A stretch of DNA of 64,000 bases from CAVQGZ01 sp963712175 (GTDB taxonomy: Bacteria > Actinomycetota > Actinomycetes > Jiangellales > Jiangellaceae): positions 248,001-312,000 of the forward strand of contig CAVQGZ010000008.1 of the NCBI GenBank assembly GCA_963712175.1, written 5' to 3'. This document shows positions 56,216 through 63,549 of this stretch, piece by piece. Both the position numbers and the translations under genes were made by a program. Under the pieces are notes generated by a model that searched no databases, had not been told where the DNA came from, and saw only the letters and a program-made list of their open reading frames with translations. Numbering within the stretch: the first letter of the stretch is position 1; each line of letters starts with the position of its first letter.

Positions 56216-56941
56216 CTACGGCGTCGGGGGAGCGGTCTCGCGCGACTTCTTCGAGGCGGGCTCACGGGGTGGGACGAAGCGGTAGCCCACGTTGCGCACG
56301 GTGCCCACGAGCGCATCGTGCTCGGTGCCGAGCTTCGCTCGCAGGCGGCGGACGTGGACGTCGACGGTGCGGGTGCCGCCGTAGTAGTCGTAGCCCCAGA
56401 CCTCTTGCAGCAGCTGCGCTCGGGTGAACACCCGCCCCGGATGCTGAGCCAGGTACTTGAGCAGCTCGAACTCCTTGAACGTGAGGTCCAGCGAGCGCCC
56501 GCCGACCTTGGCCGAGTAGGTGGTCTCGTCGATGATCAGCTCGCCCCGCTGGATGGGGGCAGTCAGCGACCCGTCGTCCTCGCCGCTGGAGGTGAGGCGC
56601 CCGGACGTCAGGCGCAGTCGCGCCTCGACCTCGGCAGGGCCGGCGGTGTCGAGCAGGACGTCGTCGATCCCCCAGTCGGCGGTGACGGCCGCCAGCCCTC
56701 CCTCGGTCGTGATGAGGAACAGCGGGACGTCGACGCCGGTCGTGCGGATGAGGCGGGTGAGCCCGCGTGACTGGGCCAGCTCGCGGCGCCCGTCGACGAG
56801 GATCGCGTCGTTGGCCGGAACCTCCAGGAGCGCCGAGGCCTCGGCGGGAGCCACCTTGACCTGGTGCAGCAGCAGGCCGAGCGCGGGCAGCACCTCCGCA
56901 GCGGGCTGCAGGGCGTTGGTGAGGAGCAGCAGCGTGGCCAC
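56216..56941 (-). CDS. glnR: Nitrogen regulator GlnR (orphan OmpR-type)
   Basis: A 241-residue protein starting LLLLTNALQPAAEVLPALGLLLHQV, which is the recognisable start of actinobacterial GlnR. The receiver-like domain includes TEGGLAAVTADWGIDDVLLDTAGPAE, and the winged helix has LDLTFKEFELLKYLAQHPGRVFTR (given in part) and GTRTVDVHVRRLRAKLG. GlnR is an atypical response regulator without a partner kinase and controls nitrogen assimilation genes such as glnA and amtB. The start is GTG 56941. The location beside mshD is conserved in Mycobacterium. Confidence 0.92.
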   Translation of the reverse strand: MATLLLLTNALQPAAEVLPALGLLLHQVKVAPAEASALLEVPANDAILVDGRRELAQSRGLTRLIRTTGVDVPLFLITTEGGLAAVTADWGIDDVLLDTAGPAEVEARLRLTSGRLTSSGEDDGSLTAPIQRGELIIDETTYSAKVGGRSLDLTFKEFELLKYLAQHPGRVFTRAQLLQEVWGYDYYGGTRTVDVHVRRLRAKLGTEHDALVGTVRNVGYRFVPPREPASKKSRETAPPTP

Positions 56942-57006
56942 AGAGACTCCTCACGACGGCGGTTCGACGCCCCAGGGTACCGGCGGTTCTGGCAGAGTGA
57001 TCGGTC

Positions 57007-57811
57007 GTGGCAGCGCTGTTGGCCTCGGCCGTCGCCGGAGCCCTCGTCGCGGCGTCCCTCGGTGGCACCTACGCCGTGGCAGCCGGAGTGGTGGCGGTGC
57101 AGGTTCTCCTGCTCGTCGGACTGGTGCGAACCGCTGCCGTACCCGCCGGACGGGTGTCGGCGCTGCTGGCCCTCGTGGCCGGCCTCGCGTCGGGCGCGAC
57201 GGTTGTGATCACGGCGGAGGGTCCCTTCGACGGGACCACGCTCGAGCCGGTGCTGATCGCCGCAGGGGCCGGCTTCGTCGCGATGATTGTCGTCCAGCTT
57301 GCCCGTCGCGACGGACGCGACCGGCTGACCGCGTCGCTCACGTTCGGCGTGACAGCCCTGCTGCTCACCACGGCGGCGGTGGGCTGGCTCGCCCTCGGTG
57401 ACGACAGGGTCGGTGAGGCGATGCTCGTGCTCGGCCTCACGGGGGTGGCGGTCGCTGCGGCGATCATGATCTTCCCTGGCCCCGGCTGGCTCTGGGTCAT
57501 CGGCGGCACGATCGGGGCAGCAAGCGTCGGGCTCATCATGCAGGCCTACATCGAGCCGGTGGATGACGCCAACCTTGGCCCTGTCGTGGCAGCCGTTGTC
57601 GTCCGGCGCCGCCGGGTTCGCGGCCACGATCGGGGTGTCCGCGGCACGCAAGATCCGCGACGATCGCGACGAGGCCGGGTCCGGCGCCGTGGAGGTGGAG
57701 CCGCCGTCCGGCGTCAACCACGCGCTGGTGGTGTGCTCGCTGCCTGTGGTGCTGGCCGCTCCCGCCGTGGTCACGGCTGCCTGGGTTGTCGCTGAAGGCC
57801 TGCTGACATAG
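57007..57811 (+). CDS. Conserved membrane protein next to glnR (Rv0817c-like), frameshifted
   Basis: A protein of about 267 residues with seven or eight hydrophobic helices in the first 200 residues (VVAVQVLLLVGLVRTAAVP, VSALLALVAGLASGATVVI, FPGPGWLWVIGGTIGAASVG). After a shift near 57600 it continues FAATIGVSAARKIRDDRDEA and a last helix (LVVCSLPVVLAAPAVVTAAWVV). In Mycobacterium a membrane/exported gene lies between glnR and the thioredoxin thiX, and this fits by position. Its function is unknown. It is divergent from glnR, 65 bases apart. Confidence 0.65.
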
Positions 57812-57878
57812 GCCGAACTAGCCGCGGCTACGAAGGCCGGCCTGGAATATCTCGGGGACGATGGGGTTTGCTACGGCC

Positions 57879-58317
57879 ATGGTGGAAGTAGCCGTTCTCG
57901 TCGCGGTGCTGGTGGGCGCCAGCGCGTTCGGGGTGTGGCGCCGACGCACGGATGGACGCGTGACACCGACGCCAAGCCGGCGCTCGGCAGACGCGCGACG
58001 ACTCAGACGGGCTGACGCCGCCAGCGCAGATCGGGCAGCCGCTGGGCGAGCGCGCCACGCTGGTGCAGTTCTCCTCCGCCTTCTGCGCCCCCTGCCGATC
58101 GACCCGACAGGTGTTGGGCACCGTCGCGGATGCCGTCCCCGGAGTCGTCCACCTCGAGGTGGACGCCGAGGCGAACCTCGACCTGGTCCGGCGCCTCGAC
58201 GTGCGGCGCACCCCCACGACGCTCGTGCTGGACGGCGAGGGTCGCGAGATCCGCCGCGCCGCCGGCGTGCCGCGCAACGACGAAGTACTGGCCGCGCTCG
58301 GGGAGGCCGTGGCATGA
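57879..58317 (+). CDS. Membrane-anchored thioredoxin-like protein (ThiX-like), frameshifted
   Basis: An N-terminal membrane helix (VAVLVAVLVGASAFGVW) is read from ATG 57879. After a shift near 58000, the thioredoxin fold continues as GERATLVQFSSAFCAPCRSTRQVL with the active site CAPC, the cis-Pro segment RRTPTTLVLDGEG, and the end at 58317. The middle-frame break lies in a low-complexity linker. It may face the outside and serve as a thiol-disulfide protein for sulfur enzymes. By synteny it matches ThiX near cysA2/sseC2 in Mycobacterium. Its stop overlaps the small ORF start (ATGA). Confidence 0.75.
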
Positions 58318-58433
58318 TCCGCGCCGTGCCCACCGCCTGCCCCTGCATCAAGCAGGGCCACGTCTACGGTCGACTGACCCGCTGCCGGGTCGTCGACTAC
58401 GGTGTCGTGCACTCCGCCACCTGTATGCCCTAG
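58314..58433 (+). CDS. Small Cys-containing ORF upstream of the sulfur operon
   Basis: A 39-codon ORF starting at ATG 58314 (overlapping the ThiX stop) with four Cys, two of them in ACPC near the N-terminus; GTG 58326 is an alternative start. It ends at 58433, and a GC hairpin begins inside its stop codon. It precedes DUF4395, sulfurtransferase and DUF1416 genes. In mycobacteria a poly-cysteine leader ORF controls the homologous operon by attenuation (from memory of the literature). This ORF may play that role, or may code for a small protein in its own right. Confidence 0.45.
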   Translation: MIRAVPTACPCIKQGHVYGRLTRCRVVDYGVVHSATCMP

Positions 58434-58448
58434 GGGGTCGCGCCCCCT
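58432..58448 (+). promoter_or_regulatory. Attenuator-like hairpin after the Cys ORF
   Basis: A 6-bp stem AGGGGG/CCCCCT with a TCGCG loop directly overlaps the stop codon of the 39-codon ORF. It is about 110 bases upstream of the DUF4395 start. No U-tract follows. Confidence 0.4.
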
Positions 58449-58559
58449 CTCGCCGGAGACGGTCCCGCCCGGCATGCTCGCGACTCCCGATCGAGGACGT
58501 CCTCGCGCGCCGCCGTGCGCTGTCGCGCTCGCCCTACGCACTCCCCCCACGGAGAACCC

Positions 58560-58982
58560 ATGATCGACCCTCGCGGACAGCGCTTCGCTGCCACGCTCAC
58601 CACCGTCGTGCTGGCGGTGGTTCTGCTCACCGGCAACCTCTGGCTGCTGCTGGCCCAGGCCGGCGTCTTCGCCGTCGGCGTGCTGGCCGGTCCGGCCGCC
58701 ACCCCGTACGCCTGGCTGTTCCGGACGGCCGTCCGGCCGCGGCTCGGCCCCCCGGCCGAGCTCGAAGCCGCCGAGCCGCCCCGCTTCGCGCAGCTGTGCG
58801 GGTTGACGTTCACCGCCGTCGCCCTGCTCGGCGTGGTGAGCGGGCTCGGCGCGGTGACCACCATCGCCGTGGCGTTCGCTCTCGCTGCGGCCTTCCTCAA
58901 CGCCGCCTTCGGGTTCTGCCTGGGATGCGAGATGTACCTGTGGATCCGCCGCGCCGGTATCCGCATTCCCACCTTCGCCTGA
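58560..58982 (+). CDS. DUF4395 membrane protein
   Basis: A 140-residue protein with four predicted membrane helices and the DUF4395 pattern: IDPRGQRFAATLTTVVLAVVLL at the start, and AAFLNAAFGFCLGCEMYL with its Cys pair near the C-terminus. The conserved C-x-x-C at the end of a helix suggests thiol chemistry at the membrane. It sits upstream of the sulfurtransferase gene, as in mycobacteria, so it is likely part of a sulfur module. The ATG at 58560 has a GGAG site. Confidence 0.85.
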   Translation: MIDPRGQRFAATLTTVVLAVVLLTGNLWLLLAQAGVFAVGVLAGPAATPYAWLFRTAVRPRLGPPAELEAAEPPRFAQLCGLTFTAVALLGVVSGLGAVTTIAVAFALAAAFLNAAFGFCLGCEMYLWIRRAGIRIPTFA

Positions 58983-59017
58983 TCCCCCTCATCTCTGACT
59001 GCGACTAGGAGCACACC

Positions 59018-59904
59018 ATGACCGCTAGCCGTGACCAGGTACTGGTCTCCGCCGACTGGGTCGAGGAGCACCTCGACGACCCGTCCGTCGTCCTCGTCGA
59101 GGTCGACGAAGACGTCTCGGCCTACGACAAGGGGCACATCTCCGGCGCCGTGCGCCTCGACTGGACCAGCGACCTGCAAGACCCTGTTCGCCGCGACTTC
59201 GTGACCAAGGCCCAGTTCGAGGCGCTGCTCGTCGCGCAAGGGCATCGGCAACGACGACACGGTCGTGCTCTACGGCGGCAACAACAACTGGTTCGCCGCC
59301 TACGCCTACTGGTACTTCCGCCTCTATGGGCACGGCGACGTCCGCCTGCTCGACGGCGGGCGCAAGCGCTGGGAGCTCGACTCGCGCGCCCTCACGACCG
59401 ATGTCGTCGACCGGGCGCCGACCCAGTACGTGGCCTCGGAGCAGAACCCCACCATCCGGGCCTTCCGTGACGACGTCCTCGCCGCGATCGGGTCGCAGAA
59501 CCTCGTCGACGTGCGCTCGCCCGACGAGTACGCGGGCCGTCTGCTGGCGCCCGCACACCTGCCGCAGGAGCAGTCACAACGTCCGGGCCACGTGCCGACG
59601 GCGATCAACGTCCCGTGGAGCAAGGCCGCCAACGACGACGGAACGTTCAAGTCCGACGCCGAGCTGCAACGACATCTACGGTGCCGCCGGCTTCGTCCCC
59701 GACCGCGACACCGTCGCCTACTGCCGCATCGGCGAGCGATCGGCGCACACGTGGTTCGTGCTGCACGAGCTGCTGGGCTACGAGAACGTCAAGAACTACG
59801 ACGGGTCATGGACGGAGTACGGCTCGCTCGTCGGCGTGCCGATCCAGCTCGGTGCCGAGCCCGGCCCGCCGGACGGCGGCGGGTCGATCGAGGAGTCCGC
59901 ATGA
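59018..59904 (+). CDS. Thiosulfate sulfurtransferase (two rhodanese domains), frameshifted
   Basis: A protein of about 290 residues from ATG 59018. Rhodanese domain 1 has VLVEVDEDVSAYDKGHISGA and, after a shift near 59240, LYGGNNNWFAAYAYWYFRLYG. Domain 2 has LVDVRSPDEYAGR, then a second shift near 59670, and the catalytic loop VAYCRIGERS. The Cys in CRIGERS carries the persulfide. It transfers sulfane sulfur from thiosulfate to acceptors, as in CysA2/SseA. Its stop overlaps the DUF1416 start (ATGA). A decayed copy is at 61588-61817. The shifts are single-base and probably errors. Confidence 0.85.
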
Positions 59905-60206
59905 CCTGCGGCCCGCTGCCGGGCGAGGCGGCTGCGCCCGTGCGTGCCCTCGGCAGCGACCGAGCGGTCGTCGAGGGCGTCGTCGTGCGTGAGGGGGAAG
60001 TGGTCGCCGGGGCTTATGTGCGGTTGCTGGACGCCGCAGGCGAGTTCGTGGCTGAGGTGCAGACCGACGGGGCAGGGCGGTTCCGCTTCTACGCTGCGGC
60101 CGGCGAGTGGACGCTGCGCACGCTGGCGCCCGGTGCGCCCATCACGGACACGTCCGCTGTGGTGGGCCCCGGCGAGGTGCTACCAGTGCAGGTCACCCTC
60201 GACTGA
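59901..60206 (+). CDS. sseC: DUF1416 (SseC-like) protein
   Basis: A 101-residue protein starting MTCGPLPGEA with a single N-terminal Cys. The rest is a small beta-sandwich of the carboxypeptidase-regulatory type (VVEGVVVREGEVVAGAYVRLLD, GEWTLRTLAPG). DUF1416/SseC proteins are encoded with CysA-type sulfurtransferases in actinobacteria and are presumed to act with them; the exact role is not known. The ATG at 59901 overlaps the sulfurtransferase stop. A second, frameshifted copy lies at 61814-62114. Confidence 0.88.
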   Translation: MTCGPLPGEAAAPVRALGSDRAVVEGVVVREGEVVAGAYVRLLDAAGEFVAEVQTDGAGRFRFYAAAGEWTLRTLAPGAPITDTSAVVGPGEVLPVQVTLD

Positions 60207-60235
60207 GGGTGCGCAGCTGGACGGCGAGGCGGACC

Positions 60236-60823
60236 TCAGCTGACCGGCCATGAGCGGACGAGGCTGTCGACGTAGGCGTCGACGTCGGCTGCCATGGCTC
60301 GATAGCGGCGCAACGGGCCGCCGACGGGGTCGGCGATGTCGTCCCCGCGGTGACGTGAGCGCTCGGACAAGGGGACGTCGGCCACGAGCGCGCGGGCCCA
60401 CTCAGCGAACGTCGTGGCATCGCTTGAGGCCACCCGCGCCTTCCACGACGCGGGTCGCAGAAGGGCGGTTCGCTCGGCGGCGGCCTCGTCGAGCTTGGCT
60501 ACCTCATCCCGGTGGCGATGGGTCATCACGACGATGAGGTCCGCCTGGGCGAGCATGTCGGTGGTGACGGGTCGACTGCGGTGCCCGGAGACGTCGACAC
60601 CGTGCTCCTCGGCCACCCTCAGCAGGTTGCGGTCGGGCTGACGGTTCTTCGGAGCCGCCAGGCCAGCGGAGGCGACGTCGGCGTGCAGGCCTGCCCGGTC
60701 GAGGCGGTCGATGAGCAGCGCCTCGGCCAGTGGCGATCTGCACAGGTTGCCCGTGCACAGCACCAGCACGCTGGGCTGCCAGCGGGCACGCCGGCGCCGG
60801 GGGGTCGACTCAGCCACGGGCAT
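60236..60823 (-). CDS. Low-molecular-weight protein-tyrosine phosphatase
   Basis: A 195-residue protein with the P-loop CTGNLCRS (CX5R) near residue 23 and the catalytic Asp in the DDIADPVGG segment near the C-terminus. The basic N-terminus (STPRRRRARW) is an addition. This family dephosphorylates tyrosine kinases such as Wzc that control capsule or exopolysaccharide export. Its neighbours are a NeuD-like acetyltransferase and glycan genes, in line with that. It is convergent with the DUF1416 gene. Its start overlaps the NeuD-like stop by 14 bases, so translation is coupled. Confidence 0.88.
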   Translation of the reverse strand: MPVAESTPRRRRARWQPSVLVLCTGNLCRSPLAEALLIDRLDRAGLHADVASAGLAAPKNRQPDRNLLRVAEEHGVDVSGHRSRPVTTDMLAQADLIVVMTHRHRDEVAKLDEAAAERTALLRPASWKARVASSDATTFAEWARALVADVPLSERSRHRGDDIADPVGGPLRRYRAMAADVDAYVDSLVRSWPVS

Positions 60824-61463
60824 CGGCGGTCTTGATCACTTGAGCCGGTACGCCCACGACGGTCGCGCCCTCTGGCACGTCCTCGATGACGACGGCGCCC
60901 GCGCCCACGCTGGCCCAGGAACCGATGTGTCGACCCGGGATGATCCGCGCACCCACTCCCACGAGGGCACCCTCGCCGACGTGGACGTTGCCGGCCAGCG
61001 CCGCGCCAGGAGCGATGTGGGCGAAGTCGCCCACGACGCACTCGTGCTCGACGATGGCTCCGGTGTTGACCACGGCACCCCGCCCGATGGTGACGAGCGC
61101 GTTGACGACTGAACCGGGCATGACGAGGCTCCCCTGACCGATGGACGCGGTCGCTGACACTCGCGCCCCGGGGCTGACAGCCGTGACGAGTCGGCCGCCG
61201 GCGCTCAGTGCGGCCTCCGTCAGTCGCCGGCGCGCGTCGTTGGCACCGACAGCGACGAACACCGCAGGGCTGGCGGTCAGCAGACCGGGGAGATCGACGT
61301 CCGAGCCCAGCACAGGAACCCCGAGCCGGTCGAGCCCCTCCGCGGCACCGACATCGGAGGCGACGCAACCGCGCACAGCGCGCCCGGTCTCGCGCAGCAC
61401 CTCGATGCTGACCAGAGCATGCCCACCGGCGCCGACAACGAGCACCGGCATCTGGTCAATCAC
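60810..61463 (-). CDS. NeuD-like sugar O-acetyltransferase (hexapeptide repeat)
   Basis: A 217-residue protein. The N-terminal Rossmann-like domain has VLVVGAGGHALVSIEVL. The left-handed beta-helix from residue 95 shows repeated hexapeptides (ATASIGQGSLVMPGS, IGRGAVVNTGAIVEHECVV) and the usual C-terminal VIEDVPEGATVVGVPA. It transfers an acetyl group to sugar nucleotides in surface polysaccharide synthesis, such as NeuD/PglD. Start: GTG 61463 (VIDQMPVLVV); ATG 61451 is an alternative. It is coupled to the phosphatase gene downstream. Acceptor sugar unknown. Confidence 0.85.
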   Translation of the reverse strand: MIDQMPVLVVGAGGHALVSIEVLRETGRAVRGCVASDVGAAEGLDRLGVPVLGSDVDLPGLLTASPAVFVAVGANDARRRLTEAALSAGGRLVTAVSPGARVSATASIGQGSLVMPGSVVNALVTIGRGAVVNTGAIVEHECVVGDFAHIAPGAALAGNVHVGEGALVGVGARIIPGRHIGSWASVGAGAVVIEDVPEGATVVGVPAQVIKTADARG

Positions 61464-61587
61464 ACCACTACGGTAGCTATCCGGAGCCACCAGATCCGAG
61501 TTGGATAGCCGGCGAGCGCTCGAGCCTTGTTCTGTTCTTGCTGGCCAACTGCGTCCCGTGCAACAGAGTCGGTGGGTTACGGCCGGA
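61464..61587. other. Intergenic region, inverted repeat
   Basis: Upstream of the NeuD-like gene, GCTATCC (61476) and GGATAGC (61503) form an inverted repeat with a 20-base spacer; this may be a regulator site or the base of a hairpin. I see no gene here. It separates the acetyltransferase start from the sulfurtransferase relic. Confidence 0.3.
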
Positions 61588-61817
61588 ACTGCCGAGGCCG
61601 CGGGAGCACGCCCGCCGTGACACACTCGCGAAAGGCTGGTTCGAGTCAGTGATGCTCGCGCAGAGCATCAGCAACGACGACCCCGTGGCTCTTCGCGGGG
61701 CCGCAAGCGCTGGCAGCTCGACTCGCGCGTACAGGTTGGCTCGTCGATGTGCAGATCAAACTCGGCGCCGAGCCCGGAACAGCTGGGGTCGGCGGCTCGC
61801 TCGAGGAGACATTGTGA
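61588..61817 (+). pseudogene. Relic of a second sulfurtransferase gene
   Basis: Three blocks are recognisable. One reads RDTLAKGWFESVMLAQSISNDD and matches the intact RDFVTKAQFEALLVAQGIGNDD region. A second reads GRKRWQLDSR (61699-61728). A third reads VQIKLGAEPG near 61749, ending at a TGA at 61815 that overlaps the next start. Between the blocks the core of the enzyme, including the CRIGERS catalytic loop, is deleted. It is a decayed duplicate of 59018-59904. Confidence 0.75.
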
Positions 61818-62114
61818 GCTGTGGTCCTCTATCGGGCGAGGCATTGACGCCTCCGCCAGCACGTCGCGGTAACCGCGCCGTCATCGAGGGCGTCGTCGGC
61901 CGTGACGGCGAGCTGCTGCCGGGCGCGTACGTCCGCCTGCTGGACGCCGGTGGCGAGCTTGTCGCCGAGGTGCAGGCCGACTGGGCGCCTTCTTTTCTCC
62001 GCCGCCTTCGGCGTCTGGACGCTGCGCACGTTGTCGGCGGGAGCCGACGTGACGGACGAGCGGGTCGCGGTCGGGCCGGGTGCAGTGGTGCCGGTCGAGG
62101 TGCTTGTCGACTGA
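61814..62114 (+). pseudogene. Second DUF1416 copy, frameshifted
   Basis: Starts at GTG 61814 (VSCGPLSGEALTPP), overlapping the relic's stop just as the intact pair overlaps. The body RAVIEGVVGRDGELLPGAYVRLLDAGGELVAEVQ is close to the intact DUF1416. A shift near 61982 moves the rest (FGVWTLRTLSAGADVT to the end at 62114) to another frame. As the neighbouring sulfurtransferase is plainly decayed, this shift could be real. If it is an error, the protein would be a complete second SseC. Confidence 0.65.
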
Positions 62115-62279
62115 CCTACGCAGAGTCACGCTGGTTGTCCGAACCCTCCAGGCTCCGTAGGACGGAGCAGACGAGAAGCGTCGGACCGGGTTGTCCTGTA
62201 CTTGATCATATCGACGGTTTCTCGACCAGTGCCGCGGCAGGTTCGACGGGTGCAGAAGTACTTCATCGGCAAGCAGTCG

Positions 62280-62867
62280 TCAGGCGGGAGGGGCTGGATC
62301 CTCCACACACACCCCACCACGTTCGTCGCAGCCGAGGCCAAGGAACTGCAGCGTAACGATGTCGCCCCCAAGCGAGTTGCAGTTCCCGCGCACACTCGTC
62401 ACGGCCTGTGCCGCGCAGCTGATCGTGATGCGGTCGCCTGATCGGTCGGTGCACGTCACTTCGATGTCCAACGGGAAGGTCAGCAACTGGTTTCCCGGTC
62501 TCGGGTTCGCGAAGACCTGGCCGACGAGCTCCTCGCCATTCGAGAGGATCTCCGGAGTGCCGCCGCACGGACATGCCGACGTGCTCCCAGCAGCCGGTAG
62601 GAACGAGGTGATCCGTACGCGTACACCTTCCTGCCCGGGTACGCTGCCAGCGCAAGGGAGGACTTCCGCCGAGCCGACGCCGAATTGCAGCCCCAACGAC
62701 ACTTGCGGCGTGCACTTGGCCGTGCACGTGGTGCCGGGAATGAAGTCGACCGCGTGGGCCGACTGTGCGACCACGCTGGGGGCGACCCAGGCAAGAGCAC
62801 CAGCCGCGGCCGAGCGCTTGATTAGCGTGCGACGGTCGATCGTCGAAGTCGCGTTGGTTCTGGACAC
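62280..62867 (-). CDS. Tat-exported Cys-rich protein, unknown function
   Basis: A 195-residue protein with a Tat signal: DRRTLIK at residues 11-17, a hydrophobic stretch (AAAGALAWVAPSVVA) and an AHA/V cleavage site near residue 39. The mature part is beta-rich with about 12 Cys, including CTAKC, CPCGG and CDERGGVC, probably paired as disulfides outside the cell. I do not recognise the family. The signal resembles the internal Tat segment of the PqqD-Tat protein at 37.2 kb (an AW-x-x-P pattern). GTG 62867 has an AGGGGGGC site, so I prefer it over the longer frame. It lies among glycan genes. Confidence 0.65.
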   Translation of the reverse strand: MSRTNATSTIDRRTLIKRSAAAGALAWVAPSVVAQSAHAVDFIPGTTCTAKCTPQVSLGLQFGVGSAEVLPCAGSVPGQEGVRVRITSFLPAAGSTSACPCGGTPEILSNGEELVGQVFANPRPGNQLLTFPLDIEVTCTDRSGDRITISCAAQAVTSVRGNCNSLGGDIVTLQFLGLGCDERGGVCVEDPAPPA

Positions 62868-62921
62868 CGTGCCCCCCCTCTGTTTGAGAAGGAGCAACCG
62901 TAGCATGAAGTGCGCGCGCAT

Positions 62922-63335
62922 TCAGGTGGTGCTTCGGATCGCGTACGCCTCGCCCCGCGTCGATGGCGATCCCCAGGGCGCTGAGCAGCGTGCGAGTCGG
63001 CCTTGGCGTGCCAGCAGTCCGCTGCGGTGACGGGCGGTGACACCGGTGCGGGCGCATCCGTGATCGTCGTGCTCGGTCGCTGCGGGCGTCGGTAGTGCAG
63101 TGGGGTCAACAACTGCCGCCAAACCGACCCGATCCGTCCAGCCGAGACCGTGCATGGGTATCGAGTTTCTGCGCAGGGTGCCGGCGAGAGCGGCTCGCTG
63201 GTCGTTGATCACAGCCACCTCGACGTCGACCCCACGGCGGCGCAACGCGACGGCGACGTGGATCAGCACACGCTCGAGCCCGCCGATTTCGAGCCCCTTG
63301 GTGAGGCGGAGCACCCTCAGTGGCGACGGGGTCAC
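62922..63335 (-). pseudogene. Glycosyltransferase family 4 N-terminal fragment
   Basis: The first 60-65 residues (LRVLRLTKGLEIGGLERVL, HVAVALRRRGVDVEVAVIND) are the donor-side N-terminus of a GT4/GT-B glycosyltransferase with the GGLER glycine motif. After about residue 70 the translation loses similarity in every frame I read, and the catalytic C-terminal domain is missing. GTG 63335 is the start. It is a truncated or heavily frameshifted gene just upstream of the Tat-exported gene. Confidence 0.55.
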
Positions 63336-63549
63336 GATGCCCCCCGCGACACTCGGGGCGGCGCTCGAAACTGCTCGCCCACTCGGCGAGGTCGTGTGGC
63401 TTCCCCGGGTTCACCACATGCGGTGTCGGCGGGTCGAGTCTGGGCGCACGGTGGGCAACTCATGCGCGGGGGCGATCACGGGGGATCCGGCTGCTGCATG
63501 CGCTCGCTAGCCTGATCGGGTTCCTGAGCAGGGGAAGGTCCGTGAGTCG
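63336..63549. other. Intergenic region with possible relic
   Basis: On the minus strand, just before the glycosyltransferase start, PGKPHDLAEWASSFERRPE can be read, which looks like the C-terminal end of another gene, but no complete ORF precedes it. I see nothing else except a GATCCGGCTG motif at 63484. Confidence 0.3.
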
